Of a stretch of 64,000 nucleotides of DNA, positions 1 through 8,932 are shown piece by piece. The stretch's first letter is position 1. Each line of letters starts with the position of its first letter. The stretch is from Calothrix sp. PCC 7716 (GTDB taxonomy: Bacteria; Cyanobacteriota; Cyanobacteriia; Cyanobacteriales; Nostocaceae): the NCBI RefSeq assembly GCF_019977735.1, contig NZ_AP025018.1:992001-1056000 (forward strand). The letters are read 5' to 3'. A program made the translations under genes and the position numbers. A model generated the notes under the pieces. That model saw nothing but the letters and a program-made list of their open reading frames with translations. It did no database searches and was not told the DNA's origin.

Positions 1-348
1 ATTTGCAAACCCAGGTACAACATTATTTGTAATTAAACTTTGTAACTGGTCATAACCAAAAGCATCCAATACCAATAACACTACATGATTAATAGGCGCC
101 TGACTGAGCCAGTTTTCCCAAGCTTGAGTTACTGCATCAATTCCTAATAAACTTGGATTGAATGGAGGTAATGCAGGTTGTTCGCTTAAAGTTGGCGCCT
201 GTGGACATAACCAATGTATCGGTAGTGCTGCAATATTTGCCAAACCTAGTCCATCGTAACTTGGTCGCACCTTGTTGGCGCCAAATGCTGCTGGTAACTC
301 CTGTCTAGTAATAAGTGCTTGTTCTGCAGTGGCAAATATATCAACCAT
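1..348 (-). CDS. alkaline phosphatase-superfamily protein, partial (3' end outside window)
   Basis: The N-terminal 116 codons are present, from the ATG at 348; the frame is still open at base 1. A hydrophobic strand at residues 88-96 ends in the motif LDAFGYDQL. Its first Asp (D95) is where the alkaline phosphatase / nucleotide pyrophosphatase superfamily binds its first metal. The enzyme is therefore probably a phosphodiesterase or pyrophosphatase, with an unknown substrate. The residues before this strand contain several Pro-rich segments and no signal peptide. It is divergent from the small genes to its right only in sequence, not in strand. The superfamily call rests on one motif because the catalytic body lies outside the window. 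Confidence 0.6.
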   Translation of the reverse strand, partial: MVDIFATAEQALITRQELPAAFGANKVRPSYDGLGLANIAALPIHWLCPQAPTLSEQPALPPFNPSLLGIDAVTQAWENWLSQAPINHVVLLVLDAFGYDQLQSLITNNVVPGFAN

Positions 349-445
349 TTAATTATTTTCCCTAACTCATATTTGTTATTTTAGAGGATGTAAATATTTT
401 GCAACGGATATAACGGATGAGTTTTTTGTTATAAACAAAGCACAA

Positions 446-610
446 TCAACCATCAATAAGCATCTCTAAAACTTCTTGAGCATTTTTTAAGGCTTCTTCA
501 TAAGTATCACCATGAGTACAGGGTTGATACACGTCAGTAAAGTCAGGTAGCGAAACAACATAGCATTTATCTTCTTCTGACCACTGAATCACAATTGTAT
601 ATTTCATCAT
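446..610 (-). CDS. short HicB-like protein (54 aa), shortened tandem copy
   Basis: An ATG at 610 (or 607) opens a 54-codon frame ending at TGA 446-448. It begins MMKYTIVIQWSEEDKCYVVS and continues with a THGDTYEEALKNAQEVLEML helix. These are the strand-strand-helix parts of the HicB antitoxin partial RNase-H-like fold. It is a close copy of the next gene upstream (618-842), with near-identical DNA over the last helix. It stops about 20 residues earlier, so it lacks that copy's C-terminal tail. Only 7 bases separate the two genes. No HicA-type toxin frame is visible beside it. It may be an antitoxin-like orphan or a decaying duplicate. Confidence 0.6.
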   Translation of the reverse strand: MMKYTIVIQWSEEDKCYVVSLPDFTDVYQPCTHGDTYEEALKNAQEVLEMLIDG

Positions 611-617
611 TAAGCTT

Positions 618-842
618 TTAGGCGGCTTGAACTAACTTTCCAATAATTTGGGGTTCTGGAAGAGGTTGACCATCTTCTATATATGACTCTATAAGCATCT
701 CTAAAACTTCTTGAGCATTTTTTAACGCCTCTTCATAAGTATCCCCGTGGGTATGGCAAAATTCTCCCCACTCTGGAAGACTAACGACGTAGCATTTATC
801 TTCTTCTGACCATTGGATAATTATTTTATAATGATAATTCAT
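618..842 (-). CDS. HicB family antitoxin-like protein
   Basis: A 74-residue protein with the HicB signature: a first strand containing IIIQWSEEDKCYVVSLPEWG, then HTHGDTYEEALKNA leading into a long helix. In hicAB modules HicB neutralises the HicA mRNA interferase. Short solitary HicB proteins like this one are common in filamentous cyanobacteria and need not belong to a toxin pair. There is no obvious DNA-binding domain, since the C-terminal tail has only about 20 residues. It is followed by its shortened copy (446-610) in the same direction, so both are probably co-transcribed. No adjacent HicA is seen. Confidence 0.75.
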   Translation of the reverse strand: MNYHYKIIIQWSEEDKCYVVSLPEWGEFCHTHGDTYEEALKNAQEVLEMLIESYIEDGQPLPEPQIIGKLVQAA

Positions 843-949
843 TCTTTTGATCTTCTCATCAAAAGTATATAGTACAACAACATTATATATTTTAATAAAT
901 ATCCGGCGCCTTTGCCTTATTATTGCTGTGGTGAGTGTGTGGTATAAAA

Positions 950-2194
950 ATGTCTACTGGTATATTGATTGTCGTTGCTATCTTAGCTTTTTACCTTGCT
1001 TTTAACCTTGGCGCCAATGATGTTGCTAATGCAATGGGCACTTCGGTAGGTTCTAAAGCGGTTACTTTGAGGCAGGCTTTAATTATTGCAGGTGTATTAG
1101 AGTTTGCTGGCGCCGTATTGTTTGGACGTGAGGTAACACAGACGCTAGCTACAGGTGTGGCAAACCCTGTGTTATTTGTGGATACTCCGAAAGTTTTTGT
1201 GACTGGGATGGTTTCTGTACTAATTGCGTGTGGGCTATGGTTACAACTGGCAACTTCGCGCGGTTTACCTGTTTCGAGTTCTCATGCTGTGGTCGGCGCC
1301 ATTGCTGGGTTTAGTTGGGTAGCGTTGGGAGTTGGCGCCATTGATTGGTCTTCGATTAAGTTAATTACTATTGGTTGGGTATTAACACCTATTATTAGCG
1401 GTATAATTGCAGCTTTATTTTACAGTCAAATTCAACGCTGGATTTTAAATCAGCAAAATCAAATAATACAATTAAATGAGTGGATTCCTTGGTTAAGTAC
1501 TGCTTTAGTGGGTGCTTTTGGTGTTATTGTATTACCAACTTTAACTCATCCTATCGCTGAGTTGTTTACAAATAAGTTCGGTATAAATATACCTTTTTAT
1601 GATTACTCACTGCTAACAGGCACCGTCGCTGTTGTTAGTTTAACGGTTTATAGCTGGCGCCTGGTAGAGAAGGGGGGTAATAATTTATTAATCGAAAAAA
1701 TATTTGCACGCTATCAATTATTGAGTGCTTGCTTTGTTGCGTTTGCACATGGTTCTAATGATGTGGGAAATGCTATAGCACCATTGGCAGCTATTGTTTA
1801 TACGATTAATAGTACCAAAGTACCGATAACACAGATAGATGTACCTTTATGGATTTTAGTACTTGGCGCCGCCGGTATTGTTACTGGTTTGGCGATATTG
1901 GGTAAAAACGTGATTGCGACTATTGGCGAAAGTATTATTACTTTACAACCTAGCAGTGGTTTCTGTGCTGAACTCGCTACCGCTATTACAATTTTGCTTG
2001 CTTCTCGCTTCGGTTTACCTGTTTCAACTTCTCATGCACTTGTTGGTGGTGTTGTGGGTATTGGGTTGGTGCAAGATTTGAAGTCAATTAAGTTTTCAAC
2101 GTTGCAAAATATCGCTGCTGCTTGGGTGGTTACTGTTCCTATTAGTGCGTTGTTAAGCGCGCTGATTTTTTATGCGTTGAAATTTATATTTTGA
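950..2194 (+). CDS. PiT-family inorganic phosphate transporter
   Basis: An integral membrane low-affinity phosphate (metal-phosphate) symporter of about 414 residues. The two inverted family signatures are clear: FNLGANDVANAMGTSVGSKA near the N-terminus and FAHGSNDVGNAIAPLA near residue 265. They are followed by matching GLPVSSSHAVVG and GLPVSTSHALVGG loops. Roughly ten hydrophobic segments separate these elements. The ATG at 950 (protein MSTGILIV) is chosen because it gives the normal family N-terminus; an in-frame GTG at 935 would add only five residues. The gene ends just before a strong nested hairpin region and converges on a small membrane protein gene. Confidence 0.92.
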   Translation: MSTGILIVVAILAFYLAFNLGANDVANAMGTSVGSKAVTLRQALIIAGVLEFAGAVLFGREVTQTLATGVANPVLFVDTPKVFVTGMVSVLIACGLWLQLATSRGLPVSSSHAVVGAIAGFSWVALGVGAIDWSSIKLITIGWVLTPIISGIIAALFYSQIQRWILNQQNQIIQLNEWIPWLSTALVGAFGVIVLPTLTHPIAELFTNKFGINIPFYDYSLLTGTVAVVSLTVYSWRLVEKGGNNLLIEKIFARYQLLSACFVAFAHGSNDVGNAIAPLAAIVYTINSTKVPITQIDVPLWILVLGAAGIVTGLAILGKNVIATIGESIITLQPSSGFCAELATAITILLASRFGLPVSTSHALVGGVVGIGLVQDLKSIKFSTLQNIAAAWVVTVPISALLSALIFYALKFIF

Positions 2195-2200
2195 TTGGTG

Positions 2201-2279
2201 ATCCCCCCAACCCCCCTTGATAAAGGGGGGCTAAGAGCTTATTGATTTCCCCCCTTATTAAGGGGGGTCAGGGGGGATT
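2201..2279. terminator. nested C6/G6 palindromes, likely bidirectional terminator
   Basis: Two hairpins follow one another. CCCCCC 2211-2216 pairs with GGGGGG 2225-2230, and CCCCCCTT 2247-2254 region pairs with AAGGGGGG ending at 2267. The outer flanks ATCCCCCC at the left and GGGGGGAT at the right can also pair, so the whole block is one nested palindrome. It sits between two convergent genes (PiT, ending 2194, and the small membrane gene ending 2299), where a terminator for both strands is expected. C-run/G-run blocks of this kind are also dispersed repeats in cyanobacterial genomes. Confidence 0.65.
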
Positions 2280-2298
2280 AAAATGTGGAACTATGATT

Positions 2299-2589
2299 TT
2301 ACTCTTTTGTGTTGACTTTATTTGCAATTCTTTTGCTTAAAGTCTCTATACCCAAAAACCCAGTAGTAATTAAACCAGCTTTAATTACAATATCTTTTTG
2401 AGATGCGCTTGCGTCTTTAATTAAAATGGCTCTAATTTCTGACATTGGTACTCCTTCTCCCCGAATTCCAACAGGCTTTGGTTCAAGTGCAAGAACATAG
2501 ACAAATCCGAGATACCCAGCTAATATTAGCTCGAAAGCAACTAAAATATAAATATAGTATTTTAGTAATTTACAGAGAACTGTTTTCAT
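2299..2589 (-). CDS. small membrane-anchored protein, unknown function
   Basis: A 96-residue protein with one hydrophobic segment (about residues 11-33) after a short basic start, then a soluble tail of about 60 residues. The family is not recognised. The tail contains a short hydrophobic stretch (about 70-82) that could be a second membrane contact. It lies 16 bases downstream of the exported protein gene 2606-3826 on the same strand, so the two are probably co-transcribed and both act at or outside the cytoplasmic membrane. Confidence 0.5.
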   Translation of the reverse strand: MKTVLCKLLKYYIYILVAFELILAGYLGFVYVLALEPKPVGIRGEGVPMSEIRAILIKDASASQKDIVIKAGLITTGFLGIETLSKRIANKVNTKE

Positions 2590-2605
2590 TATTTAATCAT
2601 TAATC

Positions 2606-3826
2606 CTATTTTCTTGCTTGGACTTTGCTAAAATTTTGTCGCTTACGGTCAAGAGTGTAAGCTAATTCTTGTTGACCATTTCTAACATGCACTGTAACTT
2701 GGCATTTACGACTAGTTTCAGGATTTGCCGAAATACATTCTCTAGAATTTTCTATTGAACTAATACGTAGGTTTATTGTTGATGTTTTTAATCGATTACT
2801 CGCATCTTTGAGAAGCTTTTCAGCTAAGGTGTTAGATAATATATCATTACGAGGTGGCATGTTTCGAGTACCTTCCATCGCTATATATTTGTTTTTTATG
2901 GCAATACGATAGACTGCTTGGGTGTTATTTTGTGCCCGCATGGTAACACGATATCCTAAAAGTGAAGCGTTTTGGCAAGTTTCCCAAGGCGCCGCTAAAC
3001 CTAAACAACTATCATACTTTGTCTCTTCAACGTTTGTAATTAAAGCTTGACCGTTGGTTAAATTAAAGTTTGTACTAGCACGAGAAATTAATTCTAATGC
3101 AACATCAACAGGTAATTTAGCTTGTTTCGCATAATTCAAGCGTGACCACAGTTGAAGTTTGTTAGGGTTATTTTTATCTACATAATAAATCCATTGTGTT
3201 TGGTTCTGTTCAATTATAATTTCCCAAAAACGTGCTTTGGAAACTTGTCCATCAAACCTGGGTTCAACAGGTAATGCTGTAAAATCTGCTCCTGATGGTT
3301 GTAGGGTTTCACGCACGCTGACAATTTTTAGTGTATTTTTTGCTAAACCCCAATTTTTTTGAGCATCTTGTTGCACTGCTTGCTGCACACGCGAAGGAGC
3401 TTTATTTGATTTTGCTAAATATTCTCTAGAAGCTAGTTTCGTTTTTCCACCGTCTCGCACGTAATAAACTAAACGCTCAAAATAAGTATCTGCAACAATT
3501 TTCCATGTATCTTTCATATTTGGTGGGTCGCAAGTTAAAGGTTGGGTTTTACCTTCGCGTAATTCTTCGCAGTAAAAAGGATAAGGTACACGCTCGAATT
3601 TGACTATTTTTTTTAAACCACCAGCATAATCTGAGCGGGTAGCTTGAGCAATTTTATTGACAACGGAATTGGGTAAATCGTCCAATTTATTTTGTTTCTG
3701 CCTGGTGATAGTTGTAGGTGTTTTAGATAGAGAATTTGCGTTTACGGTTGGGGTTTTAATTGCGATTAAATTTAAGAGAAGAGTACAGGTTGTTAAGATA
3801 GCTAATGAAAGTTTTGTTTTCAACAT
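2606..3826 (-). CDS. exported protein with repeated Cys-containing domain, unknown function
   Basis: A 406-residue protein. The N-terminus is a typical signal peptide: a basic start, a hydrophobic core at residues 6-23 and a plausible cleavage site near TVNA. After it come what look like several copies of one domain of about 70 residues. Each has an N-terminal helix, a strand of the type LKKIVKFERV, two Cys about 15 residues apart, and a strand ending VYYVRDG or similar. The last parts contain SCLGLAAPWETC and RECISANPETSRKC. The same domain appears at the C-terminus of the neighbouring WD40 protein (3942-5390). A periplasmic or cell-surface role is likely; the function is unknown. Confidence 0.6.
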   Translation of the reverse strand: MLKTKLSLAILTTCTLLLNLIAIKTPTVNANSLSKTPTTITRQKQNKLDDLPNSVVNKIAQATRSDYAGGLKKIVKFERVPYPFYCEELREGKTQPLTCDPPNMKDTWKIVADTYFERLVYYVRDGGKTKLASREYLAKSNKAPSRVQQAVQQDAQKNWGLAKNTLKIVSVRETLQPSGADFTALPVEPRFDGQVSKARFWEIIIEQNQTQWIYYVDKNNPNKLQLWSRLNYAKQAKLPVDVALELISRASTNFNLTNGQALITNVEETKYDSCLGLAAPWETCQNASLLGYRVTMRAQNNTQAVYRIAIKNKYIAMEGTRNMPPRNDILSNTLAEKLLKDASNRLKTSTINLRISSIENSRECISANPETSRKCQVTVHVRNGQQELAYTLDRKRQNFSKVQARK

Positions 3827-3850
3827 AATTTACCTTTATTTTAAAATATT

Positions 3851-3916
3851 AGAAACCGGGTTTCTTATTGATACGTTGTGATAGTAATCAATATTTTGGG
3901 TAGAAACCCGGTTTCT
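3851..3916. repeat. paired AGAAACC-GGTTTCT palindromes
   Basis: Two 15-base near-palindromes lie at 3851-3865 (AGAAACCGGGTTTCT) and 3902-3916 (AGAAACCCGGTTTCT), the second running into a T tract. They can fold singly or pair with each other. Related units occur at 48623-48637, 48674-48688, 50544-50558, 51165-51179 and 51182-51196, so this is a dispersed repeat family. Here it lies between two minus-strand genes and may terminate the WD40 transcript. Confidence 0.7.
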
Positions 3917-3941
3917 TTTTTACCAATTTAGAGCAACTGAA

Positions 3942-5390
3942 CTAACAGGACATTTGACGACCTACTAATGTTTGAGTATTAACGTTTGGTATGCGCTTAT
4001 CCAAGGTTATAAAACCATCTGAGGTAACATAGTAAACCCAATTTTCTCCTTTGCCACTCATCACCACCCGATGTCCAGAAAGTGTTACTGGTTGACAAGT
4101 GCCTGCACGTCCGGGGGTTGGTAAACACTTTTGCCAAGTCGCTTTTTCAAATTTTACGAGTTTGACTTGTCCCTCTTCTATCCCCAATAGCTGCGCCATA
4201 TTTTCCCGCAATATCCCTTCATATCGAAATTTATTGCTTTTTGGTGCGTTAGTATCTACTGAGGTTGATTTTATGGGTTGTAAATTTAACTGTCTAATTC
4301 CAATTCTGTAACCAGATAAAACACCACCCTCACCAATTACAAGAGTTTTGTTATCTGGAGACATTGCAGCCGTATTAGGATATACACGGCTATAGGTACG
4401 ATCATCCTCAAATTTTATCTGTTCAACAATTTGACGAATATTGGCGCCTGTTGCAGCATCCCATAAATCAACCCCATATAGTGAATCTACACTTAAAAGA
4501 CGTTTGCCATCTGAAGTAAAACCTATATATATTAGACTTTTGGCAATAGTAGCTATAATTTTTCCGGTACTAAGATTCCATATATTAGTTCTACCGTAAT
4601 CTGAACTTTTACCTCGTGCCGAAATCAGGTTTTTTCCATCTGGACTAAAAGTAAGAAAACCTGCTGTTTGTATGCTATTTGTTAATGTTTTTAATAATTT
4701 TCCCGTTTTTATATCCCACAAACGAATCGTTAGGTCTCTACTGTCTCCTTGAATACCCGCAGAACTGGCAAAAATGTTTTTATTAGGACTAACTGCAATA
4801 GCACTAACAGGAGCATTATGTCCCTTCAGGGTATGAATGAGTTTTCCTGTCTGCGTATTCCAAAGTTTAATCGTTTTGTCTTGACCAGCAGCTATTAAGG
4901 TTTTACCATCTGGAGTTAGTGTTAAATTACTAATTCCTGATTTATGAGAATTCATTCGACGAATTAATTTCCCTGTCTTTATATTCCAAACTTGAACAAT
5001 TCCTGATTCTAAATACGTTCCTGTATATAGATTTTGACCATCGGGACTTAGCGCTAAAGTTGTACTTCCATTTTTACCAGGGTTAATGGTACGGATAAGT
5101 TTTTTATTTTTCATGCTCCAAACATGAATTTTATCGTACAAACTACCACTAACTAATATTTGTCCATCACGGCTAATTACCAAAGATTCTATATCATAGC
5201 CATGTCTACTTTCTTTTAGAAATTCAATACCTTCTTCTGGGTTTAACGGTTTATTTTGTTTTGCTAATACTTGTTGTGGCGCCACTTGTTGGTCAATTGA
5301 TGCTTGGGTAGCGGGAGTCCAGACGAGTGCAGAGAGCGCAATTCCATATATAATAGCAGGAAAAACTCTATATTTTTTAATAGATATCAT
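3942..5390 (-). CDS. exported WD40 repeat protein
   Basis: A 482-residue protein. The N-terminus has a hydrophobic signal segment (residues 9-30) with a possible cleavage site near TQAS. Residues about 60-370 form seven WD40-type blades, each with SPDGxxL / W-D or W-N-x-x-T-G-K pairs (for example IKLWNTQTGKLIHTLKGH), enough for one closed beta-propeller. The C-terminal 90 residues carry a two-Cys domain (WQKCLPTPGRAGTCQPVTL, then VYYVTSDG) shared with the protein encoded at 2606-3826. It is probably a periplasmic or surface binding scaffold. The ligand is unknown. Confidence 0.75.
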   Translation of the reverse strand: MISIKKYRVFPAIIYGIALSALVWTPATQASIDQQVAPQQVLAKQNKPLNPEEGIEFLKESRHGYDIESLVISRDGQILVSGSLYDKIHVWSMKNKKLIRTINPGKNGSTTLALSPDGQNLYTGTYLESGIVQVWNIKTGKLIRRMNSHKSGISNLTLTPDGKTLIAAGQDKTIKLWNTQTGKLIHTLKGHNAPVSAIAVSPNKNIFASSAGIQGDSRDLTIRLWDIKTGKLLKTLTNSIQTAGFLTFSPDGKNLISARGKSSDYGRTNIWNLSTGKIIATIAKSLIYIGFTSDGKRLLSVDSLYGVDLWDAATGANIRQIVEQIKFEDDRTYSRVYPNTAAMSPDNKTLVIGEGGVLSGYRIGIRQLNLQPIKSTSVDTNAPKSNKFRYEGILRENMAQLLGIEEGQVKLVKFEKATWQKCLPTPGRAGTCQPVTLSGHRVVMSGKGENWVYYVTSDGFITLDKRIPNVNTQTLVGRQMSC

Positions 5391-5676
5391 AACTTTATTT
5401 CTGTTTTATTGAATTGTAAATATCTGAATATATTATCAATGACATCAACCATAATTTGAAAGTTCCAAAAACTTTTCAGAGTATCTAAAACAATTTTATA
5501 GAACGATTAAATTTAGACATACCATATTTATACTTTTTAAACATACACCTAACTGGGTGAAAGTTTAATACCCCAACGGGCGCCTCAATTAGAGGTTATA
5601 ATCTTTTTACACAAACAATTCTCGATGTTCTTTCCAGTACGGCAATCATAACAGCGTGTAAGTTTCGTTCACCTAT

Positions 5677-7110
5677 ATGCAAAAACCAGGACAGCAGGCA
5701 ATTTCTATCGACTATCAAAAGTGGCGAGACACATTTCTTTATCAAAAATTGCAACTAGCAATCATTATTTGGTCATGTTTCCATGCAGCTATTGAGCTTA
5801 ACTTTAAAATTCCTGAATTTCTGGGTAAGTATTATAAGCGGGGTGCGGTTAGTGCTGTAATTTTTCTTTTTAATTCTTCTAGAGATTTGTTAATACAAGA
5901 ACTATTATTTCTTAGCTGCCTAATTTTACTACGTCTACCGAAAACAAGAAAATACCTCAAAACTATATTTATAATATTTGCCTGCTCAATACCGTTTTAT
6001 CATTACTTTCAGGTCATAATTACTACAATTCCCTATTTAATCGGGCTAAAAACACCTGAATCACAGTCTATTGATATAATTGCTTCTCTTGGTGAAGAGG
6101 TAGATATAATACATTGTTTAGCACTAAATCAAGTTCGTTTAGGCATAGATACTAAATACTATCATTTAATTTTTCCAATAATTGGGGTATTAGTACCCGT
6201 TTGTCTACGTCTACATATTACTTCTCAAATAAGTGTTTTTATATTTGGTCTTCTTACTTATAGATTTAATAACCCAACTTATAATTTTTGGACATTGAGT
6301 CAAGAACAGCAAGTTGCTTGCTCTACTGATGCTATATATAGTTTAATCTTTAACCTATTGCCATGTATAGTTGTTGATTATGGAATATATCTTTATGAAC
6401 TGACTTTAAAAACAGAGTTTAAGTACTGGTGGCAATTACGGTTATTTGTAAATGCTGTAGCACATGACTTACGTAACCCAGTCTTAGGTACAATTTTAGT
6501 TTTAGAAAACCTTTTAACTCAACGTCAACCAAAAATTGAAGTAGATAGAGCGCTTGTTGAAGATGTAATTACAGGAAACAAAAGACAACTCAATTTAATC
6601 GATTCGATGCTTGAAGCTCATGCTAGCGAAACACAAGGAGTAAAAATATATCCTCAATCTATAAAATTATTTCTTGTAGTACAATCAATAATTACAGACT
6701 TATCGCCAGTCTTAAATAAAGAAGGAACTACTATTGTTAACTTAGTTAATTCTGAATTACCAGAAATTTTTGCTGATGCCTTACAATTATCACGAGTTTA
6801 TCATAATTTGATTATTAATGCAATTAATGTTAATCAAGTTGGAGTACAAATTACTATTGATGCATGGGTAGAAGAAGATAAAGTACACTGTATCGTTGCG
6901 GATAATGGTGTTGGTATGAGTCAACAACAAGCTGCAAAGTTATTTCAATTATACGCACGCGGGCAAAATATACAACAATCTTTGGGATTGGGTTTGGGTT
7001 TATATATTTGTCAACAAATTATTATTGCACATAGTGGTGATATTGGTGTAAATAGCAGTCCTGGTAATGGCGCCACTTTTTGGTTTACATTACCTATTGG
7101 AGTTGATTAA
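5677..7110 (+). CDS. membrane-bound sensor histidine kinase
   Basis: A 477-residue protein. The N-terminal half has about six hydrophobic segments between residues 25 and 240 and no recognised extracellular sensor domain. The H-box AVAHDLRNPVLG places the phospho-acceptor at His263. The ATPase domain is intact: N-box around HNLIINAINVN, G1 box VADNGVGMS, G2 box LGLGLGLYICQQI and final GATFWFTLP. It probably senses a membrane or intramembrane signal and phosphorylates a response regulator. The NarL-type regulator encoded 580 bases downstream on the other strand (7693-8346) is the nearest candidate partner, though this is only inferred from position. Confidence 0.85.
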   Translation: MQKPGQQAISIDYQKWRDTFLYQKLQLAIIIWSCFHAAIELNFKIPEFLGKYYKRGAVSAVIFLFNSSRDLLIQELLFLSCLILLRLPKTRKYLKTIFIIFACSIPFYHYFQVIITTIPYLIGLKTPESQSIDIIASLGEEVDIIHCLALNQVRLGIDTKYYHLIFPIIGVLVPVCLRLHITSQISVFIFGLLTYRFNNPTYNFWTLSQEQQVACSTDAIYSLIFNLLPCIVVDYGIYLYELTLKTEFKYWWQLRLFVNAVAHDLRNPVLGTILVLENLLTQRQPKIEVDRALVEDVITGNKRQLNLIDSMLEAHASETQGVKIYPQSIKLFLVVQSIITDLSPVLNKEGTTIVNLVNSELPEIFADALQLSRVYHNLIINAINVNQVGVQITIDAWVEEDKVHCIVADNGVGMSQQQAAKLFQLYARGQNIQQSLGLGLGLYICQQIIIAHSGDIGVNSSPGNGATFWFTLPIGVD

Positions 7111-7246
7111 TATAGTAATTTACTTTAGCATGAATAGTGAATACACCCAATCAGGTGAATAGTAAAGACCCTAGTGGGTGTATCAACTTAGGAACTTAGA
7201 AATTCAGTTACAAGTCTGCATATACAAAACTATTCATTTGTGAACT

Positions 7247-7696
7247 ATGAAATTTCAATTTTTTGCTTATTTGACACTTAGCTCGGTTTTATTTTCTATT
7301 TTAACGATAAGTAATCAAGAGCTAGTACGAGCATCTATAGTTCAGGTCGCAACAAAAAGCTCAATTTCAACAAGTACAGTCAAAGGAAATAAGCTAATTA
7401 CGGAAATAGCAAATTTAGAAGTGGAAATAGTACTTTTAAAGTCAAGGTATACAACCAACTCTTTACAAGTTACAAGTGCAAATAAAAAACTCCAAAATTT
7501 GCGACAACAATTAAAATCAAATAGTAAAAAGATTTTGAATTCAGCCATATCTAAAGCAATTAGAGAAAAAATAGCTGAATTAGAAGTAGAGCGAGCAGTC
7601 AAAAGTACTGCTTATATAGAACATAGTCCTGTTATCCAAGTTTTGGAAGAAGATATTAAAGGTTTACGTCAACGTTTGGCATTGCTAAAATATTAA
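7247..7696 (+). CDS. exported coiled-coil protein, unknown function
   Basis: A 149-residue protein. A signal-like hydrophobic segment covers residues 5-22. The rest is helical and rich in Leu, Lys and Glu with heptad-like spacing, notably ITEIANLEVEIVLLKSRY and VIQVLEEDIKGLRQRLALL. This suggests a periplasmic coiled-coil hairpin. Its TAA (7694-7696) overlaps the TAA of the convergent response regulator gene within TTAA. It lies between a sensor kinase and a regulator, so a link to that signalling pair is possible but not shown. Confidence 0.6.
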   Translation: MKFQFFAYLTLSSVLFSILTISNQELVRASIVQVATKSSISTSTVKGNKLITEIANLEVEIVLLKSRYTTNSLQVTSANKKLQNLRQQLKSNSKKILNSAISKAIREKIAELEVERAVKSTAYIEHSPVIQVLEEDIKGLRQRLALLKY

Positions 7697-8346
7697 ACCA
7701 AGCCGTTACGGAGTGCGACAACCGCAGCTTGCACTCGGTCATTTACAGATAATTTCTTCATGAGATTTTTTATATAAGTCTTAATGGTGTTTGGACTTAA
7801 AAATAATTTTGCCGCAATTTCTGTATTACTCATTCCATCTACAATTAAGCGCAAAATTTCTAGTTCTCTTGCCGAAAGCTCTGGTATGGAATCTTTTGGA
7901 GAAGGTGGTTTGAGATGTTCTAAAACTTGACGTGCAATTTGCGGGTCGAGATAAACTGCACCTTCTTGTACTGCTGCGAGTGCAACTAGTAACCCATTCA
8001 TTGTAGTTCCTTTAATGCAGTAAGCATCGGCGCCACTACTAAGAGCTGCGATAATTTCCGTTTCTGATTTGTGTGACGTTAGTACTACTACTCGCACATC
8101 AGGAAGTATCTTTTTTATCTCCTGTGTCGCTGCTATTCCATCTAAACGGGGTAGTCCCACGTCCATTACAATTAAATCGGGTTGTAACTGTTTTGACATC
8201 TCAATTGCAGCATAACCATGTTCTGCAACACCAATTACTTCTATGTTAGGTTGGGAGTCTAAATACTGCTTTAATCCCAACCGCATTATTAAATCATCTT
8301 CAACGATTAATACTTTGATGGGTGAGATAGCAGTATTTGTAAGCAT
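7693..8346 (-). CDS. NarL/FixJ-type response regulator
   Basis: A 217-residue two-domain transcription regulator. The receiver domain (residues 10-125) shows the acidic pair in IVEDD (D17, D18) and the phospho-acceptor Asp62 in LIVMDVGLPRLDG. The C-terminal LuxR-type helix-turn-helix (about 152-215) reads LSARELEILRLIVDGMSNTEI, then SPNTIKTYIKNL. The protein is expected to be phosphorylated by a histidine kinase and then bind promoters as a dimer. The convergent membrane kinase at 5677-7110 is a plausible partner. Its own promoter must lie in the 107-base gap to the GUN4 gene. Confidence 0.9.
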   Translation of the reverse strand: MLTNTAISPIKVLIVEDDLIMRLGLKQYLDSQPNIEVIGVAEHGYAAIEMSKQLQPDLIVMDVGLPRLDGIAATQEIKKILPDVRVVVLTSHKSETEIIAALSSGADAYCIKGTTMNGLLVALAAVQEGAVYLDPQIARQVLEHLKPPSPKDSIPELSARELEILRLIVDGMSNTEIAAKLFLSPNTIKTYIKNLMKKLSVNDRVQAAVVALRNGLV

Positions 8347-8453
8347 TTTTGCGTAGATTTTGAGTTACAATTTATAGTTATAATACGTTGATATATCATA
8401 CCTGAAGGAGTGACATAATTCTTCTGAAGCTTTTAAATACTAAGTATGAAATC

Positions 8454-8930
8454 CTAAAAACTTTCTTCTAAACATTGTACGAGTTTCGGCGCCAGTGTTG
8501 CAGCCCAACCGATGGCTATATCATCTCCTGTTTTATAGAATGGTGCGGCAGGTAGGTGTCCAGTGGGAGCTTGTAAGTTAAATTGAAGTTGGGGGTATCG
8601 TTGCCAGTTACCTGAGTGGCGCCATCCTACCGTATTGCTAAATTTCATGTAGTCTTGTTGTGTATTATCCCAAACCCGACTTTGCACGGTAAAGCCAAAA
8701 CGTTCGTTACTGTAGTAAGTCCATAAGTAATCTATAGTATCTAGGTCACTACAGGGAAAACTAGTAAAATCTTCTTCTCTAAGCCATCCTGCATCTACAC
8801 GTCGTGATATTTTTAACATTACCGCTCTTGTTTCTTCGTCTGCTTGGCGCCACATTTTCGATGCTAGTAATTTGGCTAGGTTATCGTAACTTACACCTAC
8901 CTCGCTAATTAATTGATGTGTAATGCCCAT
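8454..8930 (-). CDS. GUN4 domain protein
   Basis: A 158-residue protein made almost wholly of a GUN4 domain. It has LAKLLASKMWRQADEETRAVML, then GWLREEDFTSFPCSDLDTID, LWTYYS, RFGFTVQSRVW and finally GHLPAAPF. GUN4 binds porphyrins and in its canonical form stimulates magnesium chelatase. Many cyanobacterial GUN4 domains are instead fused to kinases or proteases with unclear roles. Here it is free-standing but starts only 2 bases after the stop of an upstream 98-residue gene, so the two are translationally coupled. It may be a paralogue rather than the housekeeping Gun4. Confidence 0.85.
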   Translation of the reverse strand: MGITHQLISEVGVSYDNLAKLLASKMWRQADEETRAVMLKISRRVDAGWLREEDFTSFPCSDLDTIDYLWTYYSNERFGFTVQSRVWDNTQQDYMKFSNTVGWRHSGNWQRYPQLQFNLQAPTGHLPAAPFYKTGDDIAIGWAATLAPKLVQCLEESF

Positions 8931-8932
8931 AT

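Noticed and set aside
2201-2279. Nested C/G-run block as a CRISPR-like or phase-variable element
   Set aside because: There are only two palindromes with unequal spacers, and the location between convergent genes fits a terminator.
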